A stretch of 64,000 nucleotides of DNA from positions 1,054,001 through 1,118,000 of the forward strand of contig NZ_CP096659.1 of NCBI RefSeq assembly GCF_023238205.1. Direction: 5' to 3'. The DNA is from Halorussus limi (GTDB taxonomy: Archaea; Halobacteriota; Halobacteria; Halobacteriales; Haladaptataceae). Below the pieces are notes generated by a model. That model was not told the DNA's origin. It ran no database searches and was given only the letters and a program-made list of their open reading frames with translations. Positions 8,877-17,614 of the stretch are shown piece after piece. Every line of letters starts with the position of its first letter. The first letter of the stretch is position 1. Made by a program: the position numbers and the translations under genes.

Positions 8877-9059
8877 ATGGGACGCTATCCGCGAGAGGCA
8901 CGGGACGCGCGCTTGAAGTGTATCGAGTGCAACGCGCCCGTCGTCGAGACGGTCGAAGGAAGTTACGCCTGCGTGGACTGCGGTGCCGCGCCGATTAGCG
9001 CCCGGTCGAACGCGACGGCGTCCGCCTCGGAGGACGCGCGGTCTCCAGCGGACGACTGA
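8877..9059 (+). CDS. CPxCG-type zinc-ribbon miniprotein
   Basis: A 60-residue protein with two CxxC knuckles, CIEC and CVDC, spaced as a zinc ribbon (LKCIECNAPVV then YACVDCGAAPI), followed by a Ser/Ala-rich acidic tail. It belongs to the abundant haloarchaeal class of one-domain zinc-finger proteins, mostly of unknown partner. An AGGAG Shine-Dalgarno sequence lies 5 bases before the ATG and a TATA-like CTTATACC at 8839-8846, so this transcript probably has a short leader. It is a monocistronic gene between rfcS and the ABC operon. Confidence 0.8.
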   Translation: MGRYPREARDARLKCIECNAPVVETVEGSYACVDCGAAPISARSNATASASEDARSPADD

Positions 9060-9120
9060 CCGCCGTTCGGGCGCGCCGACACCGGCGACCGACCGTCACT
9101 CGGCCGCACCGACACGAACC

Positions 9121-9129
9121 ATATTTTTG
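9121..9129 (+). promoter_or_regulatory. TATA-like box for the leader-ORF/ABC operon
   Basis: ATATTTTTG ends 25 bases before the ATG at 9154, so transcription should begin very close to that codon rather than at the ABC start (9228). Confidence 0.5.
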
Positions 9130-9153
9130 TCACTGGTCGGCGAAGGAGCGTGC

Positions 9154-9231
9154 ATGAGCAACGCCCGTCTCGACCCGACGACAGACGCGCTCGCACTCCT
9201 CGAATCGCTTTGCGCTCTCGGCCATCGATGA
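9154..9231 (+). CDS. Possible 25-residue leader peptide ahead of the ABC genes
   Basis: An ATG at 9154 opens a 25-codon frame (MSNARLDPTTDALALLESLC and five more residues, ending GHR) whose TGA overlaps the ATG of the ABC ATPase gene as ATGA. The TATA-like box at 9121 places the predicted transcript start at or just before this codon, and AGGAG lies 5 bases upstream of it. Translation of this peptide could be coupled to translation of the ATPase. The peptide has no recognisable motif and may instead be a chance frame in the 5' leader. Confidence 0.4.
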   Translation: MSNARLDPTTDALALLESLCALGHR

Positions 9232-10010
9232 CCGCGACGCCATCCATCCGGACCGAGTCGCTGACGAAGCGGTACGGCGACGCGGTCGCGGTCCGTGACC
9301 TCACCCTCGAAGTCGAGCGGGGCGAGGTGTTCGGCTTTCTCGGGCCGAACGGCGCGGGCAAGACCACGACGATGCAAATGCTGACGACGCTGACCCGGCC
9401 CACCGCCGGCGAGGCGTGGGTCGCGGGCGAACCGGTCACCGACCGGGACGCGGTGGTCGAACAGTTGGGCTACCTGCCCGAGGAACCGCCCGTCTACGAC
9501 GAACTCACCGGGCGCGAGCAGTTGGAGTACGTCGCGGGCCTCCGGGACCTGCCCGACGCCGAGGCCGACCGAACGATTCGGGACCTGCTGGCGCGCTTCG
9601 ACCTCGCGGCGGACGCCGACGACCGCATCTCGACCTACTCGAAGGGGATGAAACAGAAGACCGCGCTGATTCAGGCCCTCGTCCACGACCCCGCGGTGCT
9701 GTTTCTGGACGAACCCACCTCGGGGCTGGACCCCCGCGCGGCCCGGACCGTCCGGAACCTGATTGCGGAGTTGCGCGAGGAGGGGATGACCGTCTTCCTC
9801 TCGACGCACATCCTGCCCGTCGTCGAGGAACTCGCCGACCGCGTTGGCGTCCTCCACGACGGCCGCCTCGTCGCCGAGGGGTCGCCCGAGTCGCTGACCC
9901 ACCGGGCCGAGTCGGGCGAGGAGTCCACGCTCGAAGAGGTGTTCCTCGAAGTGACCAGCGAACGCCCCGAGGAGACGGTCGCCGAGGGGTCCTCCGAGTA
10001 CGCGCGATGA
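9228..10010 (+). CDS. ABC transporter ATP-binding protein
   Basis: A 260-residue nucleotide-binding domain. Walker A is FGFLGPNGAGKTTTMQML, the signature is YSKGMKQKTALIQAL (the YSxGMKQ variant common in Nat/CcmA-type exporters), Walker B is VLFLDEPTSGLDP, and the switch His lies in FLSTHI. It energises the membrane protein encoded next, whose ATG overlaps its TGA (ATGA). The start at 9228 is preferred because the 5' extension to a GTG at 9150 encodes an Arg-rich stretch unlike family N termini. The substrate is unknown. Confidence 0.93.
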   Translation: MTATPSIRTESLTKRYGDAVAVRDLTLEVERGEVFGFLGPNGAGKTTTMQMLTTLTRPTAGEAWVAGEPVTDRDAVVEQLGYLPEEPPVYDELTGREQLEYVAGLRDLPDAEADRTIRDLLARFDLAADADDRISTYSKGMKQKTALIQALVHDPAVLFLDEPTSGLDPRAARTVRNLIAELREEGMTVFLSTHILPVVEELADRVGVLHDGRLVAEGSPESLTHRAESGEESTLEEVFLEVTSERPEETVAEGSSEYAR

Positions 10011-11713
10011 AGGTCCCGAACCTCTCGCACGCGACGCGAATCGCCCGGGTCGAGGTCCGGCGGAGCGTCCGGGCGGTCCGGTCGAGCAACACCCGGACCG
10101 CCGCGTTCGGCGTCGCGCTCCTGTTCTGGGTCGCGCTCCCGACGTTCGGCGGCGGCTTTCTGGCGTACCGACTCGGGCAGGAACTCCCCGAAGTCCCGTT
10201 CGGGTTCCCGGTGCTGGACGCGGTCCGCGGCGGGGCCGCGGTCGGATGGGTCGGACTCGCGGCGCTGGCGGCGGCCCGGACCGCGGGCAAGAAGGGCGAA
10301 CTCGACTCGCCGGAGGGCGTTCTGACGACCGTGCCCGCGCGGGACGCCGCGCTCGGCCTCCTGCTCGCGGAGTACGCCCGGATGGCGACGGTCGCCGCGA
10401 TTCCCGTAGTGACCGTCGCCGCGGCGCTCGCGGTCGGCGCGGGCGCGGTCGCGCCGCTTCTCGCGGTCCCGGCGACCGCCGCGGTCCTGCTCGGGGTCGG
10501 TCTCGCGGTCGGCTTCCCGGTCGGCATCGGCGTCAAGTGGATCACGCTCAGGACCCCGTGGTTGGCCCGCCACAGGACCGCGCTGTTGGTCGCCGCGTTC
10601 GCCCTCTACTTCGTCGCCATCACGTCGGAGGCGTTCGACGACGTGGTTTCGGTCCTCCAGCGCGCGCTCCGGGACACGCCGCTGGCGTGGTTCGGCGACG
10701 CCGCCCTGCTCGGTCTGCCGGGCATCTCGGCGGTGCCGGTCCACGCGGTCGGCGCGGCCGCGCTGGCGGCGGTCCTGCTCCCGGCGCTCGCGGCCGTCGG
10801 ACTCCGCTCGGCGACCACGCTCTGGTACACCGACCGAGCGCAGACGACGGGCGACGAATCGGACCGCAAAACGGCCGACGGGGCCGCGAACGGCCGCGTC
10901 GGCGCGACAGGTGAAGATGAATCGAGTGCGGGCGAGCGGACGGGCGCGTCGAGCGTCGGCGAGCGTGCGCTCGCACCGCTCTCGGGGGTCCTCGCCCGGC
11001 CGACCCGAATCGTGACGCTCGCGGTCTGGCGCCGGACGAAGCGCTCGCCGATTCGACTGCTCTACGTGGCCTACCCGCTGTTCCTGCTCTACGCGCCGCT
11101 CCGGACCGCGTTCGAGACCGGCGTCTCGACCGTCCTGCCGGTGGTGTTGGCGCTCTACGGGACGTGGGCCGCGGGCGCGACGGTGCTGAACCCGCTGGGC
11201 GACGAGGGGTCGGTCCTGCCGACGACCCTGCTGTCGGGCATCGACGGCCGCCAGTTCGTCGCGGGGCACGTCCTCTCGGCGGCGCTGTTCGGGGTGCCGG
11301 TCGTGGCGCTGACGACCGCGGTGGCGGGCGCGCTGAGTCCGCTCGCGCCCGCGAAGTGGCTGACAGTCACGGCCGCGACCGCGGTCCTCGTGGTCTCGGG
11401 CACCGTGCTGGCGGTGGCGGTGGGCACCCTCTTCCCGCGGTTCGGCACGGTCGAGGTGTTCCGAAGCCGCGAGGTCACGATGCCGAGCAAGGGCGCGTTC
11501 GCGGCCTACTCGCTGGCGCTCGTCGGCGGAGCGGTCGGCGCGATGGTCGCGCTCCTAGCACCGCTGGCCGGATTCGCGGCCGGAGTCGTCGGCGTGCCGG
11601 CGATTGCGGTCCGAGCGGTCGGCGGCGTCCTCGCGGTGTCAGTCGGCGTCGTCGGTCCGGCGGCGGGGTTCCGGTGGGCGGCCCGGAAGTTCGAGACGTT
11701 CGTGGTGGACTGA
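10007..11713 (+). CDS. ABC exporter permease subunit, about 12 membrane segments
   Basis: A 568-residue polytopic membrane protein made of two hydrophobic halves joined by an acidic soluble loop (about residues 285-330, rich in Asp, Glu, Gly and Ser). Starting at [19 protein letters not shown], it overlaps the ATPase gene by ATGA and is its obvious partner. The C-terminal half contains the phrase [20 protein letters not shown] seen in haloarchaeal ABC-2-like permeases. No substrate can be assigned. The pair forms a complete exporter without a substrate-binding protein. Confidence 0.85.
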   Translation: MKVPNLSHATRIARVEVRRSVRAVRSSNTRTAAFGVALLFWVALPTFGGGFLAYRLGQELPEVPFGFPVLDAVRGGAAVGWVGLAALAAARTAGKKGELDSPEGVLTTVPARDAALGLLLAEYARMATVAAIPVVTVAAALAVGAGAVAPLLAVPATAAVLLGVGLAVGFPVGIGVKWITLRTPWLARHRTALLVAAFALYFVAITSEAFDDVVSVLQRALRDTPLAWFGDAALLGLPGISAVPVHAVGAAALAAVLLPALAAVGLRSATTLWYTDRAQTTGDESDRKTADGAANGRVGATGEDESSAGERTGASSVGERALAPLSGVLARPTRIVTLAVWRRTKRSPIRLLYVAYPLFLLYAPLRTAFETGVSTVLPVVLALYGTWAAGATVLNPLGDEGSVLPTTLLSGIDGRQFVAGHVLSAALFGVPVVALTTAVAGALSPLAPAKWLTVTAATAVLVVSGTVLAVAVGTLFPRFGTVEVFRSREVTMPSKGAFAAYSLALVGGAVGAMVALLAPLAGFAAGVVGVPAIAVRAVGGVLAVSVGVVGPAAGFRWAARKFETFVVD

Positions 11714-11770
11714 GCGCGTCGGGACCGTCTCGCATCGCCGTCTCCGACGCAGTCACAGACTTGCGGAACT

Positions 11771-11778
11771 GTTTTACC
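11771..11778 (+). promoter_or_regulatory. TATA-like box for alaS
   Basis: GTTTTACC ends 26 bases before the alaS ATG at 11805, consistent with a leaderless transcript. Confidence 0.4.
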
Positions 11779-11804
11779 CGTTCGTTGGCGAAATACGGGT
11801 AATA

Positions 11805-14597
11805 ATGAGCGAACTCGAAGAGGAGTACCGCCTCGATTATTTCGAGGAAGAGGGCTTCGTCAGGAAGGAGTGTACCGAGTGCGGTGACTTCTTCTGGACG
11901 CGCGACGAGGACCGCGAGACCTGCGGCGAACCGCCGTGCGAGAACTACCAGTTCATCGACGACCCCGGGTTCCCCGAGCGACACACGCTCGAAGAGATGC
12001 GCGAGGCGTTCCTCTCGTTCTTCGAGGAGAACGACCACGAGCGCATCGAACCCTACCCGGTCGCGGCGAACCGCTGGCGCGACGACGTGCTGCTGACCCA
12101 AGCGTCCATCTACGACTTCCAGCCGCTCGTCACGTCGGGCGAGACCCCGCCGCCGGCCAACCCGCTGACAATCAGCCAACCCTGCATCCGGATGCAGGAC
12201 ATCGACAACGTGGGCAAGACCGGGCGCCACACGATGGCCTTCGAGATGATGGCCCACCACGCGTTCAACGCCCGCGAGGACCTCGAAGACCCCGAGAAGT
12301 ACGCCTATCAGGGCGAAGTCTACTGGAAGGACGAGACCGTCGAGTACTGCGACCGGTTCTTCGAGTCGATGGGGGCCAATCTGGACGAAATCACCTACAT
12401 CGAGGACCCGTGGGTCGGCGGCGGCAACGCCGGCCCCGCCATCGAGGTCATCTACAAGGGCGCGGAGTTGGCGACGTTGGTCTTCATGTCGATGGAGCAG
12501 GACCCCGACGGCGAGTACGAGATGAAGGACGGCAACCGGTACTCCAAGATGGACACCTACATCGTGGACACCGGGTACGGACTGGAGCGCTGGACGTGGG
12601 TCTCGCAGGGCACCCCGACCGTCTACGAGGCGGTCTACCCCGAGATGATATCGTTCCTGAAGGACAACGCCGGAATCGACCACTCGGACGACGAGGAGAC
12701 GCTGGTCCACCGCGCCTCGAAACTCGCGGGCCACATGGACATCGACGAGGCCGAGGACATGGAGGCCGCCCGCGACAACATCGCCCGCGAGTTGGACGTG
12801 TCCACCGACGAGCTAGAGGCCCTGCTCGAACCCCTCGAAGACATCTACGCCATCGCCGACCACTGCCGGACGCTGGCGTACATGCTCGGCGACGGCATCG
12901 TGCCGAGCAACGTCGGCACGGGCTACCTCGCGCGGATGGTCCTCCGGCGGACCAAGCGCCTCTGCGACAACGTCGGCGTGGACGCGCCGCTCGACGAACT
13001 CGTGGACATGCAGGCCGAGCGACTGGGCTACGAGAACCGCGACACCGTCCGCGACATCGTCCGGACCGAGGTCGAGAAGTACCGCGAGACGCTCGAACAG
13101 GGCGGCCGCCGCGTCGAGCGCCTCGCCGAGGAGTACGCCGAGCGGGGCGACCCGATTCCGACCGACGAACTGGTCGAACTCTACGATTCCCACGGCATCC
13201 AACCCGACATGGTCGAGGAGATAGCCGCGGAGTTCGGCGCGGAGGTGGACGTGCCCGACGACTTCTACAGCGTCGTCGCCTCGCGCCACGACTCCGGGCA
13301 GGCCTTCGAGGACGAAGAGGAGCAGGACGACCGACTCGGCGACCTGCCCGAGACCGAGCGCCAGTTCTACGAGGACCAGTACGGCACCGACTTCGAGGCC
13401 GTGGTCCTCGACGTGTTCGAGCGCGAGGGCGAGGACGGCGAACCGGTGTACGACGTGGTGCTGGACCAGACGATGTTCTACCCCGAGGGCGGCGGCCAAC
13501 CCGCCGACCACGGGACGCTGACCACCGACGAGAAGAGCGTGCAGGTCAGCGACGTTCAGACCCGGAACGGCGTCATCCTCCACCGGACCGACGACGAAAT
13601 CGACAAGGGCGACATCGTCCGCGGGAAGATAGACCGCGAACGCCGTCGTCGCCTGATGCGCCACCACACCGCGACCCACCTCGTGGTCCACGCGGCCCGC
13701 GAGGTGCTGGGCGACCACGTCCGGCAGGCGGGCGCCCAGAAGGGCATCGATAGCTCTCGCATCGACGTGCGCCACTACGAGCGCATCGACCGCGAGACCC
13801 GCGAGGAGATAGAGATGGTCGCCAACGAACTCGTGATGGAGAACACGTCGGTCCAGCAGGAGTGGCCCAACCGCCACGAGGCCGAGGAGGAGTACGGCTT
13901 CGACCTGTATCAGGGCGGCATCCCCGCGGGTCAGAACATCCGACTCATCCACGTCTCCGAGGACGTGCAGGCCTGCGGCGGCACCCACGTCCGGCGCACG
14001 GGCGACGTGGGCACCATCAAGATTCTGAACACCGAGCGCGTGCAGGACGGCGTCGAGCGCATCACCTTCGCCGCGGGCGAGGCCGCCATCGAGGCGACCC
14101 AGCGCACCGAAACCGCGCTCGCGGAGGCCGCCGACGTGCTGGACGTTGCCCCCGAAGAGGTCCCCGAGACCGCCCAGCGGTTCTTCGACGAGTGGAAGGG
14201 CCGGGGCAAGCAGATAGAGGACCTCAAGGAACAACTCGCGGAGGCCCGCGCCTCGGGCGGCGGAGGCGGCGAGGAGGTAGAGGTCGGCGACGCGGTGGCC
14301 GTCGTCCAGCGCCTCGACGCCGACATGGACGAACTCCGGGCGACCGCCAACGCGCTCGTCGAGGAGGGCAAGATAGCGGTCCTCGGAAGCGGCGCTGACG
14401 GCGCGACGTTCGTGGTCGCGGTGCCCGACGGCGTCGGCGTCAACGCCGGCGAAGTCGTCGGCGAACTCGCCCAGAAGGTCGGCGGGGGCGGCGGCGGCCC
14501 GCCGGACTTCGCGCAGGGCGGCGGTCCGGACGCCGACAAACTGGACGACGCGCTGGACGAGGCCCCGGACGTGCTGAAGCAGGTTCGGAACGCCTGA
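11805..14597 (+). CDS. alaS: Alanyl-tRNA synthetase
   Basis: A 930-residue archaeal-type AlaRS charging tRNA-Ala. It starts with the archaea-specific zinc module containing Cys23, Cys26, Cys40 and Cys45 (CTEC...CGEPPC). The catalytic domain contains [18 protein letters not shown], class II motif 2 and [13 protein letters not shown]. The editing domain carries the HxxxH of HHTATHL and the [11 protein letters not shown] motif that clears mischarged Ser and Gly. The C terminus has a Gly-rich linker and the C-Ala/DHHA1-like end. ATG 11805 is chosen over upstream in-frame codons because it gives the canonical archaeal [13 protein letters not shown] start. Confidence 0.97.
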   Translation: MSELEEEYRLDYFEEEGFVRKECTECGDFFWTRDEDRETCGEPPCENYQFIDDPGFPERHTLEEMREAFLSFFEENDHERIEPYPVAANRWRDDVLLTQASIYDFQPLVTSGETPPPANPLTISQPCIRMQDIDNVGKTGRHTMAFEMMAHHAFNAREDLEDPEKYAYQGEVYWKDETVEYCDRFFESMGANLDEITYIEDPWVGGGNAGPAIEVIYKGAELATLVFMSMEQDPDGEYEMKDGNRYSKMDTYIVDTGYGLERWTWVSQGTPTVYEAVYPEMISFLKDNAGIDHSDDEETLVHRASKLAGHMDIDEAEDMEAARDNIARELDVSTDELEALLEPLEDIYAIADHCRTLAYMLGDGIVPSNVGTGYLARMVLRRTKRLCDNVGVDAPLDELVDMQAERLGYENRDTVRDIVRTEVEKYRETLEQGGRRVERLAEEYAERGDPIPTDELVELYDSHGIQPDMVEEIAAEFGAEVDVPDDFYSVVASRHDSGQAFEDEEEQDDRLGDLPETERQFYEDQYGTDFEAVVLDVFEREGEDGEPVYDVVLDQTMFYPEGGGQPADHGTLTTDEKSVQVSDVQTRNGVILHRTDDEIDKGDIVRGKIDRERRRRLMRHHTATHLVVHAAREVLGDHVRQAGAQKGIDSSRIDVRHYERIDRETREEIEMVANELVMENTSVQQEWPNRHEAEEEYGFDLYQGGIPAGQNIRLIHVSEDVQACGGTHVRRTGDVGTIKILNTERVQDGVERITFAAGEAAIEATQRTETALAEAADVLDVAPEEVPETAQRFFDEWKGRGKQIEDLKEQLAEARASGGGGGEEVEVGDAVAVVQRLDADMDELRATANALVEEGKIAVLGSGADGATFVVAVPDGVGVNAGEVVGELAQKVGGGGGGPPDFAQGGGPDADKLDDALDEAPDVLKQVRNA

Positions 14598-14636
14598 GGA
14601 ACACCTCCAGAACCGCTCTCACACCTCCGACATCTC

Positions 14637-14642
14637 TTTTAA
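14637..14642 (+). promoter_or_regulatory. TATA-like box for the 14668 gene
   Basis: TTTTAA ends 25 bases before the ATG at 14668, in an AT-richer patch just after alaS. Confidence 0.45.
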
Positions 14643-14667
14643 GGCGGCGAGCGATTTCGCACGGACG

Positions 14668-15189
14668 ATGACCGACTCGACGCCGACGACCGGGGACGCG
14701 ACGCCGTTCCGTCGGGTCTCGGTCGCGGAGGTTCCGCCGCCGAGCGTGATTCCGGCCGACCTCTCGGTCGAGATGCTGAACGGAGACGTGACCAGCGAGA
14801 CGCCCGCGACGGTTCGCGTCGAGTTGCGCTGGACCGGCGACGAGGAGGTGCGACTGGAGGGCGGTCCGCCCCCGCTGAAACTCCCTGTGGTGGACGACGT
14901 CTCGAACCCGACGCTAGCGCTCGTTCCGAGCGACCGCTTCGACCGGGACGACGCCCGACCGGAGTGCTGGCGGGTCGGGAAGGACCCGAGCGAGGGCTAC
15001 GGCCTCGGACTGTGGACCGGCGAGGTTGGTCCGGGCGACGAGTTCGCCTGCGAGGCCCAACTCTGGACCGACCACCGCGCGGAGGGGTGTCTGCCGGTCG
15101 GCCGCTACTCGTTCGGGGGGCGGAGTTACGTCGCCGACTGGGACGCCGTCGCCGAGTGGGAGTTCACGCTCCGCGTGAGCGACCCGTAA
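14668..15189 (+). CDS. Uncharacterised beta-rich haloarchaeal protein
   Basis: A 173-residue acidic protein with no signal peptide or membrane segment. It alternates short strand-like stretches (ATVRVELRWTGDEEVRL, GDEFACEAQLW) with Gly/Pro turns and ends in a strand (WEFTLRVSD), suggesting an immunoglobulin-like or jelly-roll fold. Three cysteines are present, one in each of the ECWRVG, FACEAQL and EGCLPVG stretches. I do not recognise the family. It has its own promoter and converges on the BrkB-like gene. Confidence 0.7.
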   Translation: MTDSTPTTGDATPFRRVSVAEVPPPSVIPADLSVEMLNGDVTSETPATVRVELRWTGDEEVRLEGGPPPLKLPVVDDVSNPTLALVPSDRFDRDDARPECWRVGKDPSEGYGLGLWTGEVGPGDEFACEAQLWTDHRAEGCLPVGRYSFGGRSYVADWDAVAEWEFTLRVSDP

Positions 15190-15224
15190 CGACCGGCAGG
15201 TCCGGGCCGCCGCGTTCGGGCGGA

Positions 15225-16466
15225 CTACCGGTCGAACAGCCACCGCTTGGCCCGTTCCGCGACCGACCGGCGGCGGGTGAGTCGCCGGTTCAGCGCGTCG
15301 TTGACCCGACGGAGTCGCTCGTTGTCGGCCTCTAGCTGTCGAGCCTCCTCGCGGAGTCGCCGGCGGTCGGCGTCGAGTCGGCGGTACGCCTGACGGAGTT
15401 CCGCGTCCGAGTGCGGTAGTTCGGCGTCCGAAGGCGGCAGTTCCGTATCGGAACGCGACCATTCCCCGTCCGAATGTGCCAGTTCCGCGGTCCGGGCGCG
15501 GTCCGAGGAAAGACCGCTGTCCGAGGGCGAGAACGACCCGCCGTTCGGAGCGCGGTCGGCCGTCGAACTGCGGTCCGAGGCGCGGCCGCGGGTCGGCCCG
15601 GTCCCGCGGTCGGTCCGGTCGGTCTCGCTCCGCTCCGGATAGAGGGCCGCCAGCGCGCGTTCGTCGCGGATGCGGCCCGCGAGGACCGCGTTGACGACGC
15701 CGCCGACGAGCAGGACGAGACTGCTGAAGTAGAGCCAGATGAGCAGGATGAACACGCTCCCGAGGGTGCCGTACACGGCTTCGTAGCGGCCGGCGAGGAC
15801 GACGTAGCCCTGAAACAGCGCCTCCAGCACGGTCCACCCGAGGGCGGCGACGACCACGCCGGGCAGGACCTCGCGGGCGGTCACGTCCGCGTCGGGGAAG
15901 ACGTAGTAGATGGGGAAGAACGCGACCCCGAGTCCCGCGGCGAGCAACAGCGGATTGAGGACCGCCGGATACGGCAGGTCGGGGACCCGCGAAGCCACCG
16001 CGCCGACGACGAGGAAGGCGGCCACCGCGAATCCGAGCGCCACGAACACGACGGCGGCGTTCTCCAACTGCGCGAGCAGGCGTTTGTTCGACTGGGTGCC
16101 GTAAATCTCCGAGAACGCCACGTCGAGACCCCGGAATATCTTCGACATGCCCCAGAGGAGCGTCACCGCCCCGAGTACCGAGATGCCGGTCCGAGCGGTG
16201 GCGACGTCGAGCGACTCGGCCAGCAACTCGCGGGCGTACGGCGTCAGGAACGGTTCGGTCGCCTCGGTCAGCGACGCCGTGAACGCCTCGCTGCCGACCG
16301 TCGTGAGAATTACGATGACGAACAGCAACAGCGGGAGCATCGAGACGAAGGCGTGGTAGGCGATGCTTCCCGCCATGAACGTGATGTTCTGGTCGTGTAT
16401 CTCGCGCCACGACGCGCGGACGACCCGCTTGGTCGCGCTCCAGACCTCCCTCCCCCGACGCCCCAT
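15225..16466 (-). CDS. YihY/BrkB family membrane protein with a coiled-coil tail
   Basis: A 413-residue protein. Residues 1-265 are the YihY/virulence-factor BrkB domain with six hydrophobic segments, including NITFMAGSIAYHAFVSMLPLL and the hallmark YGTLGSVFILLIWLYFSSLVLLVG split across about residues 232-255. The family is poorly understood; the old ribonuclease BN assignment is considered wrong. Residues 270-326 are a disordered Arg/Ser/Asp-rich linker, 327-361 are five heptad copies (see the repeat entry), and 362-413 form a strongly charged probable coiled coil. Typical family members stop shortly after the membrane domain, so the tail is an added cytoplasmic region. Confidence 0.88.
   Translation of the reverse strand: MGRRGREVWSATKRVVRASWREIHDQNITFMAGSIAYHAFVSMLPLLLFVIVILTTVGSEAFTASLTEATEPFLTPYARELLAESLDVATARTGISVLGAVTLLWGMSKIFRGLDVAFSEIYGTQSNKRLLAQLENAAVVFVALGFAVAAFLVVGAVASRVPDLPYPAVLNPLLLAAGLGVAFFPIYYVFPDADVTAREVLPGVVVAALGWTVLEALFQGYVVLAGRYEAVYGTLGSVFILLIWLYFSSLVLLVGGVVNAVLAGRIRDERALAALYPERSETDRTDRGTGPTRGRASDRSSTADRAPNGGSFSPSDSGLSSDRARTAELAHSDGEWSRSDTELPPSDAELPHSDAELRQAYRRLDADRRRLREEARQLEADNERLRRVNDALNRRLTRRRSVAERAKRWLFDR
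15384..15488 (-). repeat. Five degenerate 21-bp repeats inside the BrkB-like gene
   Basis: Codons 327-361 encode five consecutive 7-residue units: AELAHSD, GEWSRSD, TELPPSD, AELPHSD and AELRQAY. The DNA shows matching 21-bp periodicity. The last unit merges into the coiled coil, suggesting that a heptad segment expanded by slippage. Confidence 0.75.
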
Positions 16467-16812
16467 GCCACTACGTCACGGTCCTCCGGGGTAAAACGTC
16501 GTTGCCCGTTGGAGAACGATTTTTCTTCTTCATATAATCTTTCGTACGTGGTAAGAGTGTCTATATCTGTCCGAGACGGCTCGAAGCGGTCTCGTCGGTG
16601 CTGTGCTTCGGTGTCGCGCCGCGTCGGTGTTACATCTCGTCGGTGTCGGATTCTTCCGATTCGGCGGTGGCGTTACGGCGGCACGCCGTCGGCCGGAACC
16701 GACGCGCTCCGCTCGTCGGCCGCGCGCTTCGACGCCGCGTCGTCCGGCGATTTCGATTTCTCGCCCGAACCTTCTTACCCGGCGTCGTCGTTCGCTGTCC
16801 GGGGGAGAAACG
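16467..16812. other. 346-bp divergent intergenic region upstream of dpsA
   Basis: There is no credible gene here. An AT-rich patch around 16520-16545 (ATTTTTCTTCTTCATATAAT) stands out from the high-GC surroundings and could serve as a promoter on either strand. Four copies of TCGGTG start at 16595, 16608, 16624 and 16640. A possible box for dpsA is TTCTTACC near 16770, and GGGGGAG precedes its ATG. Confidence 0.5.
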
Positions 16813-17568
16813 ATGAGTTCACAGCGACAGTCACGACGCAGACAGTCCGGACCGACCGAACGACAGCGACAGGGGAGCCAGCAGTCCCGGACCGGAACTC
16901 CGTTCCAGACCGGCCAGCAGTCCGGAAACGGCCGACGCCACGGACGGACGTACCGGAGCGCGGTGGGCCTCCCGGACGAGACCCGGCGAGCGATGGTGGG
17001 ACTGCTCAACCAGACACTCGCCGACACCACCGACCTGATGACCCAATGCAAGTTCGCCCACTGGAACGTCAAGGGGATGAACTTCTACCAGTTGCACCTG
17101 CTGTTCGACGAAATCGCCGAGACGCTCGAAGAACACGCCGACATCGTCGCCGAGCGAGCGACGGCGCTCGGCGGGGAGGCGACCGGGACGGTCCGAACCG
17201 CCGCCGCCAACAGTCGGATTCCCGAGATTCCGCCCGACGCGACCACCGGCCCGGAGTACGTCGCGGCGCTGGTCGACCGCGTCGGCATCCACGCCAACAA
17301 CCTCCGGCGCGAAATCGAAATCGCGGTCGAGCGCGACGACGAGGACACCGCCGACATGTACACCGAACTCTCCCGCGAGGTGGACAAGCAGCTCTACTTC
17401 CTCGAAGCACACCTGCAAGCGGTCAGCCCCGAGGCGATTCCCGAGAACCCGGGCGGGTCGCTGCAAGGAGGCCAGCAGTCACAGGGAGACCTCCCGTCGC
17501 AGTACCGCCAGCAGTCCCAGACGGGCCACCCGCCGGGCCAGCGCCGGTACGGCGGACCCAGACAGTAG
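16813..17568 (+). CDS. dpsA: Dps-family ferritin (DpsA) with long Q/R-rich tails
   Basis: A 251-residue protein. The core (about residues 45-210) is a Dps ferroxidase four-helix bundle with KFAHWNVKGMNFYQLHLLFDE (split at 80-100; His83, His95 and Asp99 are likely iron ligands) and EEHADIVAERATALGG. Dps oxidises ferrous iron with peroxide, stores it in a 12-mer and protects DNA. The first 44 residues and last 40 residues are low-complexity, rich in Gln, Arg, Ser and Gly (QSRRRQSG, QQSRTG, GGQQSQGD, YRQQSQTG). Known haloarchaeal DpsA is about 180 residues, so both tails are extensions. ATG 16813 follows a good Shine-Dalgarno. Confidence 0.9.
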   Translation: MSSQRQSRRRQSGPTERQRQGSQQSRTGTPFQTGQQSGNGRRHGRTYRSAVGLPDETRRAMVGLLNQTLADTTDLMTQCKFAHWNVKGMNFYQLHLLFDEIAETLEEHADIVAERATALGGEATGTVRTAAANSRIPEIPPDATTGPEYVAALVDRVGIHANNLRREIEIAVERDDEDTADMYTELSREVDKQLYFLEAHLQAVSPEAIPENPGGSLQGGQQSQGDLPSQYRQQSQTGHPPGQRRYGGPRQ

Positions 17569-17614
17569 CGCGAGCGACGCTCCGAACCGCGGTCCCGTCG
17601 CTCCGTTCGCGCCG

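Noticed and set aside
16598-16816. 72-codon frame upstream of dpsA
   Set aside because: It is composed of Arg-rich sequence, overlaps dpsA by a few bases and lacks a ribosome site; it does not look coding.
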